DNA of 47,858 nt from JAEUNX01 sp034004685 (GCA_034004685.1 JAVEWG010000028.1:1-47858); one strand, 5' to 3'. Counted from the stretch's first letter, positions 6,004 to 14,778 are shown. Made by a program: numbers and translations. Notes: generated from the letters alone by a model not told the origin.

Positions 6004-7803
6004 ATGCGCTACCCATCGAAATGCCTACTGATCCTGACGGCCACCTTCTCCATTCTGCCGGCCCAACCCGCCCGAGCCTTTGCTCTGGGAAGCGTCATCA
6101 GCCAGTCCCCGGTGGGCCGGCCCCTGCGTGTCGAGATTCTTCTATCCGGCGCTGACGCGGCCCGCGCCCCTGAGTGCCTGCGGGTCATGGCCCGCCCAGG
6201 CCCGGGCGACGACGGCATTCCTGCTCTCCGCGGAGGGCGGATCAGCCTCGGACAGACTGGCGAGGGACAAGTCGCCATCATCCGGGATAGCGCCCGGGTT
6301 CCCCACCCGGTGGCACGGCTGGCCCTGGAAGACACCTGTTCCGGATTGCGGCGGGAATACATCCTGCTGTTTTCCGAGCCTGCGGAAATTGAAACACCCA
6401 CGGTTGCGATCGCTCCAGCCACGCCCGTGCCTCCCCCCAGCAGGCAGGCCCCCACCAGCCCCCCTCTGCGGGAATGGCTGACCACCGGCCCCGGGGAATC
6501 CCTGGCAACCCTGGTCCGACGCCACGCCCCCGGCGACCGGGCGGCCCAGGCCAGGCTGATGCGCCGCCTCAAGGCCGCCAATCCTGATCTCCGCCAAAGC
6601 GCCCGAGCCCCCCTACCAGTCGGCACCACCCTTTACCTGCCCGCCGGGAAGCGGCTCCAAGCTGCATCTCCTCGGCCAACCAGGGCAAGCCCGGCAATCA
6701 AACCCAAGGGCGCGCTGGCTCAGCCCCCCCGCCCCCGGGAAGATCGCCTGGAGGTTCAAGGCACACCCCCCAGCGGTGCGGCCCACCTCAAGCTCGCCCC
6801 CAACCTGCCGGCACCTTCCCAGGACCCGGAAAAGGACAAGGAGCGGGAACTACTCCTGCGGGAGCGCCAGCTTCAGGAAACCGCCGATCGGCAAATGGTC
6901 GAACAGGTGGAGTTGGCCCAACGCCTACGGCGCCTGGAAACCCTGCAGGCCGAATTGAAGGCCAAGGCCCAACAGATGGGGGAGGCCGAGCGCCCACCGG
7001 CGGCACGACCGCCCTCCCCACCTGAGCCCGCGAAAACCACCAGCCTGGCGGCCTGGCCCATCATCGCCGCCGGTCTGCTGCTGGTGGCCGGCATTGGCGT
7101 CCTCCTGAGGCGCCGCAAGGTGACACCCCCCGTACCTCAAGCAATCCTGGCGAGTACAAGCCAGCCCCACGGGGGTGCGGCCCCATCGGAGGAAGAGGAG
7201 GAAGCCAGCCTGCCGACACCATCGACGGCCCCCCAACCCATCCCTCCCTCGGACAACGGGATCGCCTGGGAATCCTTTCCCGTCACCACCCCCACCCATC
7301 AGGCCGTCCCGAGGCTGCCTGAGGAGGACATGCTGGCGGAGCATGATTCAGTGATCGAACTGGCGGAAATCATGCTGAGCTTCGGGCGGGTCCACGGCGC
7401 CGCCGAAACCCTGGCGGATTTCATCAAGGCCCACCCTGGCCGTTCAGTAGCCCCCTGGCTCAAGCTTCTCGAGGTCTATCACACCGCGGACATGCGCGGG
7501 GAATTCGAGGCCCTGGTCACCAGGCTTCATGCCACCTTCAACGTGGAACCCATCACCTGGGAGAACTTTCAGGAGGCCCTACGCCACCCATCCTCTTCGG
7601 TGGAGGACTTTCCCCACATCCTGGAACCCATCCAGCGTCAATGGGGCAGCGCGGAATGTCGCGCCCTAGTCGAAAAGTTGCTGCGGGAAAATCGCGGCGG
7701 CAGTCGCGGAGGCTTTCCCATCAGCGTGGTGGACGAATTGCTGGTGCTGGCTGCGGTACTTGACCATCGATTTGCCGTGGAAGGACGGGCACGGGGAAGC
7801 TGA
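6004..7803 (+). CDS. Compact FimV/HubP-like polar membrane protein
   Basis: The 599-residue protein has an N-terminal signal-like segment (residues 1-25). It then has a FimV N-terminal beta domain (LGSVISQSPVGRPLRVEILL) and a LysM-like stretch at about 155-215 (GESLATLVRRH to LPVGTTLYLP). Next come a Pro-rich linker, a coiled coil at about 275-325, one transmembrane helix at about 347-366 followed by RRRK, an acidic linker and a FimV C-terminal TPR-type domain (ELAEIMLSFGRVHGAAETLA). FimV/HubP proteins organise cell poles and affect type IV pili and twitching, binding peptidoglycan through the LysM part. It is shorter than the usual 700-1000 residues because the acidic region is small. No pilus genes are nearby. 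Confidence 0.82.
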   Translation: MRYPSKCLLILTATFSILPAQPARAFALGSVISQSPVGRPLRVEILLSGADAARAPECLRVMARPGPGDDGIPALRGGRISLGQTGEGQVAIIRDSARVPHPVARLALEDTCSGLRREYILLFSEPAEIETPTVAIAPATPVPPPSRQAPTSPPLREWLTTGPGESLATLVRRHAPGDRAAQARLMRRLKAANPDLRQSARAPLPVGTTLYLPAGKRLQAASPRPTRASPAIKPKGALAQPPRPREDRLEVQGTPPSGAAHLKLAPNLPAPSQDPEKDKERELLLRERQLQETADRQMVEQVELAQRLRRLETLQAELKAKAQQMGEAERPPAARPPSPPEPAKTTSLAAWPIIAAGLLLVAGIGVLLRRRKVTPPVPQAILASTSQPHGGAAPSEEEEEASLPTPSTAPQPIPPSDNGIAWESFPVTTPTHQAVPRLPEEDMLAEHDSVIELAEIMLSFGRVHGAAETLADFIKAHPGRSVAPWLKLLEVYHTADMRGEFEALVTRLHATFNVEPITWENFQEALRHPSSSVEDFPHILEPIQRQWGSAECRALVEKLLRENRGGSRGGFPISVVDELLVLAAVLDHRFAVEGRARGS

Positions 7804-7818
7804 GCCCACCACCAAAGC

Positions 7819-8565
7819 TTAGACCGGGTTTTCCTCGTCCACGAAAACCGCCTCCAAACCAAGGGTTTCACGAAGGTGGTTGGCCAGCGCCATCACACCG
7901 TAGCGCTCCGTAGCATGATGCCCCGCCGCCAGGTAAGGCACGCCGGACTCCCGAGCCAGATGGACGGTCTGCTCGGAAATTTCACCGGAAACGAACAGGT
8001 CCGCGCCCGCCACAATGGCCTCTTCAAAATACCCCTGGGCCCCGCCGGTGCACCACCCCACACGGGCGACCCGCCGCGCCCCATCCCCCACCAAGAGCGG
8101 CTCCCGCCCCAGGCGCGCGGCCAGAGAACGGGCGATCTGAACCGCGCTGACCACCTCACCGGGCCGCCCCAGCCACCCCAGCTGCTGGTCGCCAAAGCAT
8201 CCCTCCCCGGTCCAGCCCATCAGCCGCCCCAGCCCGGCGTTGTTACCCAGCATCGGATGACCATCCAGCGGAAGGTGGTAGGCCAGCAGGTTGATGTCAT
8301 GCGTGAGCAGGGTCTTCAAGCGGCGCTGACGAAATCCCGTCACTCGTCCGCTCTCCCCTCGCCAGAAATACCCATGATGCACCAGCAGTGTGTCCGCGCC
8401 CTTGGCTACCGCCGCATCGAGCACCCGCTGGCTGGCCGTCACGGCGCACACTACCCGCCTCACCTCGGACCTGCCTTCCACCTGCAATCCATTTGGGCAA
8501 TAATCCTTCCATCGTCCCGCCTCCAGCAGCTGGTCCAGATAAGCCGCCAATTCTTCTCGATGCAT
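7819..8565 (-). CDS. Nif3-like dinuclear metal-centre protein (YbgI family)
   Basis: The 248-residue protein has the family's metal-ligand motifs: LLVHHGYFWRGE, AYHLPLDGHPMLGNN and, near the C-terminus, GHHATERYG. Nif3/YbgI proteins form hexameric toroids with two metals per subunit. The family is often annotated as GTP cyclohydrolase I type 2, but its cell role is unsettled. ATG 8565 is chosen over the upstream in-frame codon because AGGGAG lies 9 bp before it and MHREELAAYLDQLL is the family start. It converges on the FimV-like gene with a 15-bp gap and is divergent from the protease at 8643. Confidence 0.92.
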   Translation of the reverse strand: MHREELAAYLDQLLEAGRWKDYCPNGLQVEGRSEVRRVVCAVTASQRVLDAAVAKGADTLLVHHGYFWRGESGRVTGFRQRRLKTLLTHDINLLAYHLPLDGHPMLGNNAGLGRLMGWTGEGCFGDQQLGWLGRPGEVVSAVQIARSLAARLGREPLLVGDGARRVARVGWCTGGAQGYFEEAIVAGADLFVSGEISEQTVHLARESGVPYLAAGHHATERYGVMALANHLRETLGLEAVFVDEENPV

Positions 8566-8642
8566 AATCTTTTTCTCCCTCGCCAAACCGGGGAACATAT
8601 CGGGGTTTCCGCCGGGTGACCCATGCCAGGCAAACCGCAATT

Positions 8643-9815
8643 ATGCATCGCTTATGGCTGATCTTCTGCCAGACAGTCACCATTGGGGTAGGGATCCTGT
8701 TCGTGATCACCACCTTCCGGCCAGACTGGCTACCAACGGGACACCCCCCTTCCTCCCTGGGCTCGCCTGAGCCGCCATTCCCTTCACCCCTCCCCCAGCC
8801 CTCGTCGGCGCAGCCTACCAGTTTTGCCCTCGCGGCCCAGCGCTCCATGCCCGCGGTGGTGCACGTATTCACTACCAAGGCCGTTCGGCAGCCCCGCCAT
8901 CCCTTGGCCAACGACCCCCTGTTCCGCCATTTTTTTGGCGACCGCCCGGAAGATGGGGCGCGCCAGCAGGCCTCGGGGCTCGGATCGGGGGTCATCGTGG
9001 GCCCTGAAGGCTACATCGTCACCAATAATCACGTGATCGAGGCGGCCGACGGTATCGAGATCGCGCTTAACGACGGGCGTAAGTTTCCCGCCCAAGTCGT
9101 GGGACGGGACCCCGAGACCGATCTGGCGGTTCTGCGGATCACCCCTTCCGGCACCTTGCCAACCCTCGCCCTGGCACCCCGGGACAGCCTTCAGGTGGGT
9201 GACGTGGTGCTGGCCATCGGCAATCCGTTCGGCGTTGGCCAAACCGTCACCATGGGAATTGTTTCGGCCCTGGACCGCAGCCATCTGGGCATCAACACCT
9301 TCGAGGATTACATCCAGACCGATGCCGCCATCAACCCGGGCAATTCAGGTGGCGCACTGGTGGACACCACCGGCAACCTGGTGGGCATCAACTCCGCCAT
9401 CTATTCCCGCTCCGGCGGCTCCTTGGGAATCGGATTCGCCATCCCGGTTTCCCTGGTACAGAGCGTGATGGAACAGATCATCCAGTCCGGCGAAGTCACC
9501 CGGGGCTGGATCGGGGTGGAAATTCAGGAAGTCACCCGCGAGCTGGCGGAATCCTTTGATTTGCCCGATACCCAGGGCGTACTTATTTCCGGAGTCATGC
9601 GGGGAGGTCCCGCGGATCGGGCTGGCATCCGCCCGGGGGACATTCTGCGCGCCATTGAAGGCCATCCGGTCAATGAACCCCAGCGCATGCTGGAGCAGGT
9701 GGCGGGTCTGAATCCTGGCACCAAGGCCCGCGTCACCCTGATGCGCAACCGCAAGGAGCTTCCCCTGGCAGTGGAAATCAGCCGGCGACCGATCCCCAAG
9801 GCATCCCAACCCTAG
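8643..9815 (+). CDS. Membrane-anchored HtrA/DegS-type serine protease
   Basis: The 390-residue protein has an N-terminal hydrophobic anchor (residues 5-23), a short linker, a trypsin-like domain and a single PDZ domain (about 275-375). The catalytic triad is visible: His130 in TNNHVIEAAD, Asp160 in ETDLAVLRI and Ser235 in GNSGGALVD. One PDZ plus an uncleaved anchor is the DegS/AlgW layout rather than the two-PDZ DegP. Such proteases sense misfolded outer-membrane proteins in the periplasm and start the sigma-E cascade, or act in quality control. A GTG at 8616 is possible, but ATG 8643 gives the better anchor. Its stop shares a CTAG with the tatC stop. No rseA/rpoE genes are in view. Confidence 0.9.
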   Translation: MHRLWLIFCQTVTIGVGILFVITTFRPDWLPTGHPPSSLGSPEPPFPSPLPQPSSAQPTSFALAAQRSMPAVVHVFTTKAVRQPRHPLANDPLFRHFFGDRPEDGARQQASGLGSGVIVGPEGYIVTNNHVIEAADGIEIALNDGRKFPAQVVGRDPETDLAVLRITPSGTLPTLALAPRDSLQVGDVVLAIGNPFGVGQTVTMGIVSALDRSHLGINTFEDYIQTDAAINPGNSGGALVDTTGNLVGINSAIYSRSGGSLGIGFAIPVSLVQSVMEQIIQSGEVTRGWIGVEIQEVTRELAESFDLPDTQGVLISGVMRGGPADRAGIRPGDILRAIEGHPVNEPQRMLEQVAGLNPGTKARVTLMRNRKELPLAVEISRRPIPKASQP

Positions 9816-10606
9816 CCGGGGGACCCCCCATCGGCATCGGGATCCACCACACCGATCCGGTTGGTCTCACCCTCCGCAGCAAATGCATCGGGTCTGGGCT
9901 CCACGAAGCGCGCCAGGAGGATGCCAAACTCATAAAGAAGGACCATGGGGATCGCCAGCAACAGCTGGGAAACCACATCCGGGGGCGTGACCACCGCAGC
10001 TACCACAAAGGCCCCGACGATCACGTAGGAGCGGATTTCCTTCAGCTTGGCAACGCTCAACACCCCGAACTTCACCAACAGGACCACCACCACCGGCACC
10101 TCGAAGGTGATGCCGAAGGCCAGGAACATGGTCATCACGAAGGCCAGGTACTGCTCGATGTCAGGGGCGGGCGTGATGCTCTTGGGCGCGAAGGTGGCAA
10201 TGAACGAGAAAACCGTTCCAAACACGAAGAAGTAACAGAAGGCCATTCCCAGGATGAACAGCACCGTGCTCCCCACTACCATCGGCAAGGCCAGCCGCTT
10301 TTCATGGGCGTACAGGCCGGGGGCGACGAAGGCCCAGACTTGGTAGAGCACCACCGGCAACGCCAGCACGAAGGCCACCATCAGGGTCACCTTGACCGGC
10401 ACGAAAAAGGGCGTCACAACCCCCGTGGCAATCATGCGGGTTCCTTCCGGCAAGGCCCGCATCATGGGCTGAGCCAGCAAATCGTAGATGCTCCCGGCCC
10501 AGGGCATCAGGCAGCAGAACACCACCACCACCGCCACGATGGCCCGCAGCAGGCGGTCCCGCAGTTCGACCAGATGGGAAATGAAGGTTTCCTGGGAATC
10601 GCTCAT
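9812..10606 (-). CDS. tatC: Sec-independent translocase subunit TatC
   Basis: The 264-residue protein has six hydrophobic segments and family signatures SHLVELRDRLLRAI at the N-terminus, FVAPGLYAHEKR in the first cytoplasmic loop and FEVPVVVVLLVKFGV. TatC with TatB recognises twin-arginine signal peptides in the inner membrane; TatA oligomers then form the pathway for folded proteins. Its start overlaps the tatB stop by 4 bp (ATGA), so the two are coupled. It is the last gene of the his-hinT-tat operon. The C-terminal tail after about residue 235 is hydrophilic and acidic. Confidence 0.96.
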   Translation of the reverse strand: MSDSQETFISHLVELRDRLLRAIVAVVVVFCCLMPWAGSIYDLLAQPMMRALPEGTRMIATGVVTPFFVPVKVTLMVAFVLALPVVLYQVWAFVAPGLYAHEKRLALPMVVGSTVLFILGMAFCYFFVFGTVFSFIATFAPKSITPAPDIEQYLAFVMTMFLAFGITFEVPVVVVLLVKFGVLSVAKLKEIRSYVIVGAFVVAAVVTPPDVVSQLLLAIPMVLLYEFGILLARFVEPRPDAFAAEGETNRIGVVDPDADGGSPG

Positions 10607-11088
10607 GATGGCTTGACCGAAGTCCCGGTAGGCACGGGATCGAGGAGGAGTTCGAGCTGCCCTTGATTCGATGGGGGCTCGCCAGGAATCTCCATCGGGG
10701 ATTCAGGTATGGCGCCGGAATCCGGCTCCGTCACGAATACCTTCGCTTCGGGGGCCGGTGGGGAGCTTGCCACCGGAGAGTGATTCAACGCCAAAGCAGC
10801 GGCCGCAGCCGCAGCGGCCTGCCCGACATCGGCCTCCACAGCGGAGATTTGCCCCCGCAGGGAGTCCTCCAACTCCCGGGCGGACTCCACCGCCTGCTGC
10901 TGGAGATTTTTGAGCTCGTCCAGTTGAACCTCGCGCTGGATATCCGACTTTACGTCCGAGACGTAACGCTGTAGCCGTCCCAGGAGATGACCCACAGTCC
11001 TGGCCACCTTGGGCAGGCGCTCGGGGCCGATGACGATCAGCGCCACCAGCCCAATCACCATCAGCTCGGAAAAACCAATATCGAACAT
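10603..11088 (-). CDS. tatB: Twin-arginine translocase subunit TatB
   Basis: The 161-residue protein starts MFDIGFSELMVIGLVALIVI followed by GPERLPKVARTVG, the TatB signature of a short membrane helix with its Glu, a Gly-Pro hinge and an amphipathic helix. A charged helix follows (DELKNLQQQAVESARELE), then an Ala run and a disordered tail. TatB works with TatC as the signal-peptide receptor. It is separated from tatA by 152 bp holding a terminator-like hairpin, so its level may be tuned below that of TatA. Confidence 0.95.
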   Translation of the reverse strand: MFDIGFSELMVIGLVALIVIGPERLPKVARTVGHLLGRLQRYVSDVKSDIQREVQLDELKNLQQQAVESARELEDSLRGQISAVEADVGQAAAAAAAALALNHSPVASSPPAPEAKVFVTEPDSGAIPESPMEIPGEPPSNQGQLELLLDPVPTGTSVKPS

Positions 11089-11180
11089 GGATCGGGAACC
11101 AAGACTTAGGGGTCGATCAAGGCCGGCACCGCTTCACTCCGGTACCCTGAAAAAGGGCCTGCCAGCTTCGATCAACACAC

Positions 11181-11215
11181 AAAACAAAGGGGCGCACCGA
11201 TGCATCTGCGCCCCT
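11181..11215 (-). terminator. Terminator-like hairpin between tatA and tatB
   Basis: AGGGGCGCA (11188-11196) and TGCGCCCCT (11207-11215) form a perfect 9-bp stem with a 10-base loop. On the minus strand it is followed by TTTGTTTTG. It lies 25 bp after the tatA stop and upstream of tatB, so it may reduce read-through into tatBC. Confidence 0.75.
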
Positions 11216-11240
11216 CCCCGTTTTGGATGACAGCCAGGCA

Positions 11241-11462
11241 TCAAGACTTGGCCTTCTCCTTGGCTTCACCTTCAAGGATGGTTTCCTTGCCACCGATCTT
11301 GCCCGGGGCGTCGCCAGAACCTTCGGCCTCCTGCATGCCGTCCTTGAAGCCCTTCACCGCGCCGCCGAGATCCTGCCCGATGTTACGGAGCTTCTTGGTG
11401 CCAAAAACCAGCATGACAATCACCAGAACGATCAGCCAATGCCAGATGCTGAATGAACCCAT
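11241..11462 (-). CDS. tatA: Twin-arginine translocase subunit TatA
   Basis: The 73-residue protein begins MGSFSIWHWLIVLVIVMLVF, then FGTKKLRNIGQDLGGAVKGF. This is the TatA/E pattern of a short membrane helix, FGxxKL hinge and amphipathic helix, with a charged tail ending in Lys residues. TatA is the abundant, ring-forming subunit of the pathway for folded proteins. It lies 10 bp downstream of hinT on the same strand and is followed by a terminator-like hairpin before tatB. Confidence 0.96.
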   Translation of the reverse strand: MGSFSIWHWLIVLVIVMLVFGTKKLRNIGQDLGGAVKGFKDGMQEAEGSGDAPGKIGGKETILEGEAKEKAKS

Positions 11463-11472
11463 ACCACGCTCC

Positions 11473-11820
11473 TCAGTACTTCAACATGGGGGGCAGAATG
11501 CCGGCGCCCCCGAGAAAATGGACGTGAAGATGATACACCTCCTGGCGGCCCACCTTCCCCGTATTGATGATGGTCCGGAAACCATCGCCACAACCCTCTT
11601 CCTGCGCCAGACGTACGCCCACCACCAGCAATCGGCCCAGTAACGCTTCGTGTTCCGGCCCGGCGTGGGCAAGGGTCGACAGGTGGACCTTGGGAATGGC
11701 CAAAAGATGCACGGGCGCCGCCGGATGGATGTCGTGGAAAACCATCACGGCATCGTCCTCGAAGACCTTGCGGGCGGGGATTTCTCCCCGGACGATGCGG
11801 CAAAAGATGCAATCGTCCAT
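11473..11820 (-). CDS. hinT: HIT-family nucleotide hydrolase (HinT-like)
   Basis: The 115-residue protein begins MDDCIFCRIVRGEIPARKVF and ends with the histidine triad VYHLHVHFLGG. HinT-type enzymes cleave purine nucleoside phosphoramidates in the cytoplasm. The open frame extends upstream into hisE, but ATG 11820 gives the standard start, 7 bp after the hisE stop. The hisE-hinT-tatA order is a recurrent betaproteobacterial arrangement; the histidine-pathway link is positional only. Confidence 0.94.
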   Translation of the reverse strand: MDDCIFCRIVRGEIPARKVFEDDAVMVFHDIHPAAPVHLLAIPKVHLSTLAHAGPEHEALLGRLLVVGVRLAQEEGCGDGFRTIINTGKVGRQEVYHLHVHFLGGAGILPPMLKY

Positions 11821-11827
11821 GGAAGGC

Positions 11828-12154
11828 TCAGGCACCGCCCCGGGCTTTTTTCTCATCAATCCCCGACACTCCTTCGCGCCGGCGAAGCTCCGCCAGGACA
11901 TCATCCACCGACAAGCCAAAGTGATTCAGGAGTACCAAGGAATGGAACCACAGGTCCGTCACCTCCCACACCAGGTGAAGGAGATCCTTGTCCTTGGCCG
12001 CCATGATGGTTTCGGCCGCTTCTTCCGCTACCTTCTTGCAAATGGCGTCGGTGCCCTTAGCGTAGAGACTGGAAACGTAGGACGACGTGGGATCCGCCTG
12101 CTTGCGCTCCGCCAGGGTGGCCGAGAGTCGGTGGAGCACTTCGATGTCGATCAT
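11828..12154 (-). CDS. hisE: Phosphoribosyl-ATP pyrophosphatase
   Basis: The 108-residue protein has the MazG-like fold with the metal-binding pattern KVAEEAAETIMAAKDKD followed by VWEVTDLWFHSLVLL. It releases pyrophosphate from phosphoribosyl-ATP, step 2 of histidine synthesis. ATG 12154 overlaps the hisI stop by 4 bp (ATGA) and gives MIDIEVLHRLSATL, the usual start. HisE and HisI are separate proteins here, not the fused HisIE of enterobacteria. Confidence 0.96.
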   Translation of the reverse strand: MIDIEVLHRLSATLAERKQADPTSSYVSSLYAKGTDAICKKVAEEAAETIMAAKDKDLLHLVWEVTDLWFHSLVLLNHFGLSVDDVLAELRRREGVSGIDEKKARGGA

Positions 12155-12552
12155 TTGTAGATATCCTTGGGATCCTTCAGGACCGGCTCCACGGCAGCCC
12201 ACTGGCCATCCGCCAGATGCTTCTGGAAAAAGCAACTGTGCCGCCCGGTATGGCAGGCGATGCCGCCCACCTGCTCCACCTTAAGCAGAATCACATCGTT
12301 ATCGCAATCCATGCGGATTTCCAGCACCCTCTGGACATGGCCCGACTCTTCGCCCTTATGCCAGAGTTTGCGCCGGGAGCGGGACCAATACACCGCTTCA
12401 CCGGTTTCCGCGGTGCGGGCCAGGGCTTCCCGGTTCATCCAGGCAAACATCAGGACCGTGCCGGTAGCAGCCTCCTGAGCAATAACCGGCACCAGGCCCT
12501 GGTCGTCCCAGGTCACTTCGTTGAGCCATTTGGCTGAAAAGGGAGCGCTCAC
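12151..12552 (-). CDS. hisI: Phosphoribosyl-AMP cyclohydrolase
   Basis: The 133-residue protein shows the zinc and magnesium motifs of the family: FAWMNREAL, YWSRSRRKLWHKGEESGH, RMDCDNDVILLKVEQ and CHTGRHSCFF. It opens the adenine ring of phosphoribosyl-AMP in step 3 of histidine synthesis. Four-bp overlaps at both ends link it to hisF and hisE, so translation of the three genes is probably coupled. Confidence 0.96.
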   Translation of the reverse strand: MSAPFSAKWLNEVTWDDQGLVPVIAQEAATGTVLMFAWMNREALARTAETGEAVYWSRSRRKLWHKGEESGHVQRVLEIRMDCDNDVILLKVEQVGGIACHTGRHSCFFQKHLADGQWAAVEPVLKDPKDIYK

Positions 12553-13307
12553 AGCCGGACCTCAATACCCCGCTGACGCATCAGCTCCTTGGCTTCCCGC
12601 ACGGTATGTTCGCCAAAATGGAAGATGCTGGCCGCCAGAACAGCGTCCGCTCCGCCGATGCTTACCCCATCAACCAAGTGCTCCAGGCTCCCGACACCGC
12701 CGCTGGCAATCACCGGAATGCCCACCGCATCGGACACGGCCCGAGTCAGAGCCAGGTCAAAACCCGCCTTGGTGCCATCCCGATCCATGCTGGTCAATAG
12801 AATTTCCCCGGCCCCCAGGGATTCCACCCTGCGCGCCCATTCGATGGCGTCCATCCCGGTGTTGTTGCGTCCGCCATGGGTGAACACCTGCCAATGGCCC
12901 GGGGCGGTCTGCTTGGCATCAATGGCCACCACGATGCACTGGCTCCCCACCTTACCGCTGGCCTCGGCCACAAGTTGAGGGTTGTTGACCGCGGCCGTAT
13001 TGATTGAAACCTTGTCAGCCCCCGCGTTGAGGAGGCGCCGCACATCTTCCACCGTGCGCACTCCGCCCCCCACCGTCAGAGGAATGAAGACCTGCTCGGC
13101 CACCTGTTCCACCACGTGAAGAATGATGTCCCGGGCATCGGAGCTAGCGGTGATGTCCAGAAAGGTAATCTCGTCGGCGCCCTGCTCGTCGTAACGACGG
13201 GCCACTTCCACCGGATCCCCGGCATCTCGCAGTTCGAGGAAATTGACCCCTTTCACCACGCGCCCGGCGTTTACATCAAGACAGGGAATGATGCGCTTGG
13301 CCAGCAT
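12549..13307 (-). CDS. hisF: Imidazole glycerol phosphate synthase, cyclase subunit
   Basis: The 252-residue TIM barrel starts MLAKRIIPCLDVNAGRVVKG, with the catalytic Asp in CLDV and the second in the loop SMDRDGTK. Phosphate-binding glycines appear in GGGVRT and ASGGVGS. It closes the imidazole ring using ammonia from HisH and yields AICAR as by-product. It lies 3 bp after hisA. Confidence 0.97.
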   Translation of the reverse strand: MLAKRIIPCLDVNAGRVVKGVNFLELRDAGDPVEVARRYDEQGADEITFLDITASSDARDIILHVVEQVAEQVFIPLTVGGGVRTVEDVRRLLNAGADKVSINTAAVNNPQLVAEASGKVGSQCIVVAIDAKQTAPGHWQVFTHGGRNNTGMDAIEWARRVESLGAGEILLTSMDRDGTKAGFDLALTRAVSDAVGIPVIASGGVGSLEHLVDGVSIGGADAVLAASIFHFGEHTVREAKELMRQRGIEVRL

Positions 13308-13310
13308 GGA

Positions 13311-14051
13311 TCAGATGGCCAGTTCGTCGGCTCGAGCTTGGGCAGCGCGGAAATCCAGCGTCCCCTCGTAGATGGCACGCCCGGTGATGGCCCCCATAAT
13401 ACCCTCGGACTCTACGGCGCACAGCGCCTCGATATCCCCAAGGGCCGCGATACCGCCACTGGCAATCACCGGAATGCGCAAAGCCTGGGCCAGGCGCACA
13501 GTGGCGTCCACGTTCACCCCGGAGAGCATGCCGTCCCGACCGATATCCGTGTAGATGATCGCCTCGACCCCGTAGTCCTCGAACTTCTTGGCCAGGTCGA
13601 TCACGTCGTGCCCGGTCAACTTCGACCAGCCATCCACGGCCACCTTGCCATCCTTGGCGTCCAGGCCCACGATGATGTGGCCACCGAAAGCGGAACAAGC
13701 ATCGTGCAGAAAACCCGGGTTCTTGACGGCGGCGGTACCAATGATCACATAGGAAATCCCGTCATCCAGATACCGCTCGATGGTATCCAGATCGCGGATC
13801 CCACCGCCGAGTTGGAGCGGAATGTCGTCACTAACCTCCCGGACGATTTCCTTGATCACCGCTTCGTTCTTGGGCTTGCCGGCAAAGGCGCCATTGAGGT
13901 CCACCAGGTGCAATCGGCGCGCGCCCTGGTCCACCCAATGTCTGGCCATGGCCACCGGGTCTTCAGAAAAGACCGTGGCACCTTCCATTTCACCTTGTTT
14001 AAGGCGCACGCAATGTCCGTCCTTGAGGTCGATGGCGGGAATTAGCAGCAT
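13311..14051 (-). CDS. hisA: ProFAR isomerase
   Basis: The 246-residue TIM barrel starts MLLIPAIDLKDGHCVRLKQG, with catalytic Asp in AIDL, the family loop HLVDLNGAFAGKP and YTDIGRDGMLSG with the second Asp. It isomerises ProFAR to PRFAR in step 4 of histidine synthesis. It lies 47 bp after hisH and 3 bp ahead of hisF. Confidence 0.97.
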   Translation of the reverse strand: MLLIPAIDLKDGHCVRLKQGEMEGATVFSEDPVAMARHWVDQGARRLHLVDLNGAFAGKPKNEAVIKEIVREVSDDIPLQLGGGIRDLDTIERYLDDGISYVIIGTAAVKNPGFLHDACSAFGGHIIVGLDAKDGKVAVDGWSKLTGHDVIDLAKKFEDYGVEAIIYTDIGRDGMLSGVNVDATVRLAQALRIPVIASGGIAALGDIEALCAVESEGIMGAITGRAIYEGTLDFRAAQARADELAI

Positions 14052-14098
14052 AGCGGGTCAGGATTGAATCTAGGTTACAGGGATCGATGCACTAGCCT

Positions 14099-14758
14099 TC
14101 AAGGCTTCCAGCGCATGAAATTGGCAAGAAAATGGAGGCCCGCATGGGCGCTCTTTTCAGGATGGAACTGGACCGCGAAGATATTATCCCGCGCCACCCC
14201 GCTGGTAAAGCGCAGGCCGTAATCGGTGGTCGCTACAGTCAAGTCCTGGTCGTCAGGCGCCACAAAATAACTATGGACGAAGTAGAACCGCTCGCCATCC
14301 GGAATCCCCTCCCACATAGGGTGGGCACCCGTCTGAAACACCCGGTTCCACCCCATGTGGGGGACCTTGAGGCGATCCCCCTGAAGTGAGACCATCCGCG
14401 CTTCCGGGAAACGCCGCACCTCGCCCGGGAAGACTCCCAACCCCGGGACATTCCCTTCCTCGCTGTGGTGGAAGAGCATTTGCAACCCGATGCAGATTCC
14501 CAGAAAGGGCTTCTCCCGCGCTGCCTTCAGGACGGCAGGGCGCAAACCCCGGGCCTCCAGCTCGCGCATGCAGTCAGGCATGGCGCCCTGCCCGGGAAAC
14601 ACCACCCGCTCAGCCCGGCCAACCACCTGGGGATCACTGGTCACGACAACCCGTGCGGCGGGCGCCACGTGCTCGATCGCCTTGCAGACCGAACGTAGAT
14701 TCCCCATGCCGTAATCGATAATGGCAACGCTACTGCTACTCATTGGCAGACCGCTCAA
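14099..14758 (-). CDS. hisH: Imidazole glycerol phosphate synthase, glutaminase subunit
   Basis: The 219-residue class I glutamine amidotransferase has the opening IDYGMGNLRSV, the nucleophile loop LGICIGLQMLF with the catalytic Cys, and the His/Glu pair in VQFHPEKS. It supplies ammonia to HisF. Translation may start at 14758 or five codons later (MSSSSVAIIDYG); the short form is nearer to the family length. Confidence 0.96.
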   Translation of the reverse strand: MSGLPMSSSSVAIIDYGMGNLRSVCKAIEHVAPAARVVVTSDPQVVGRAERVVFPGQGAMPDCMRELEARGLRPAVLKAAREKPFLGICIGLQMLFHHSEEGNVPGLGVFPGEVRRFPEARMVSLQGDRLKVPHMGWNRVFQTGAHPMWEGIPDGERFYFVHSYFVAPDDQDLTVATTDYGLRFTSGVARDNIFAVQFHPEKSAHAGLHFLANFMRWKP

Positions 14759-14778
14759 GACTCAGACTCGGGACCTCC

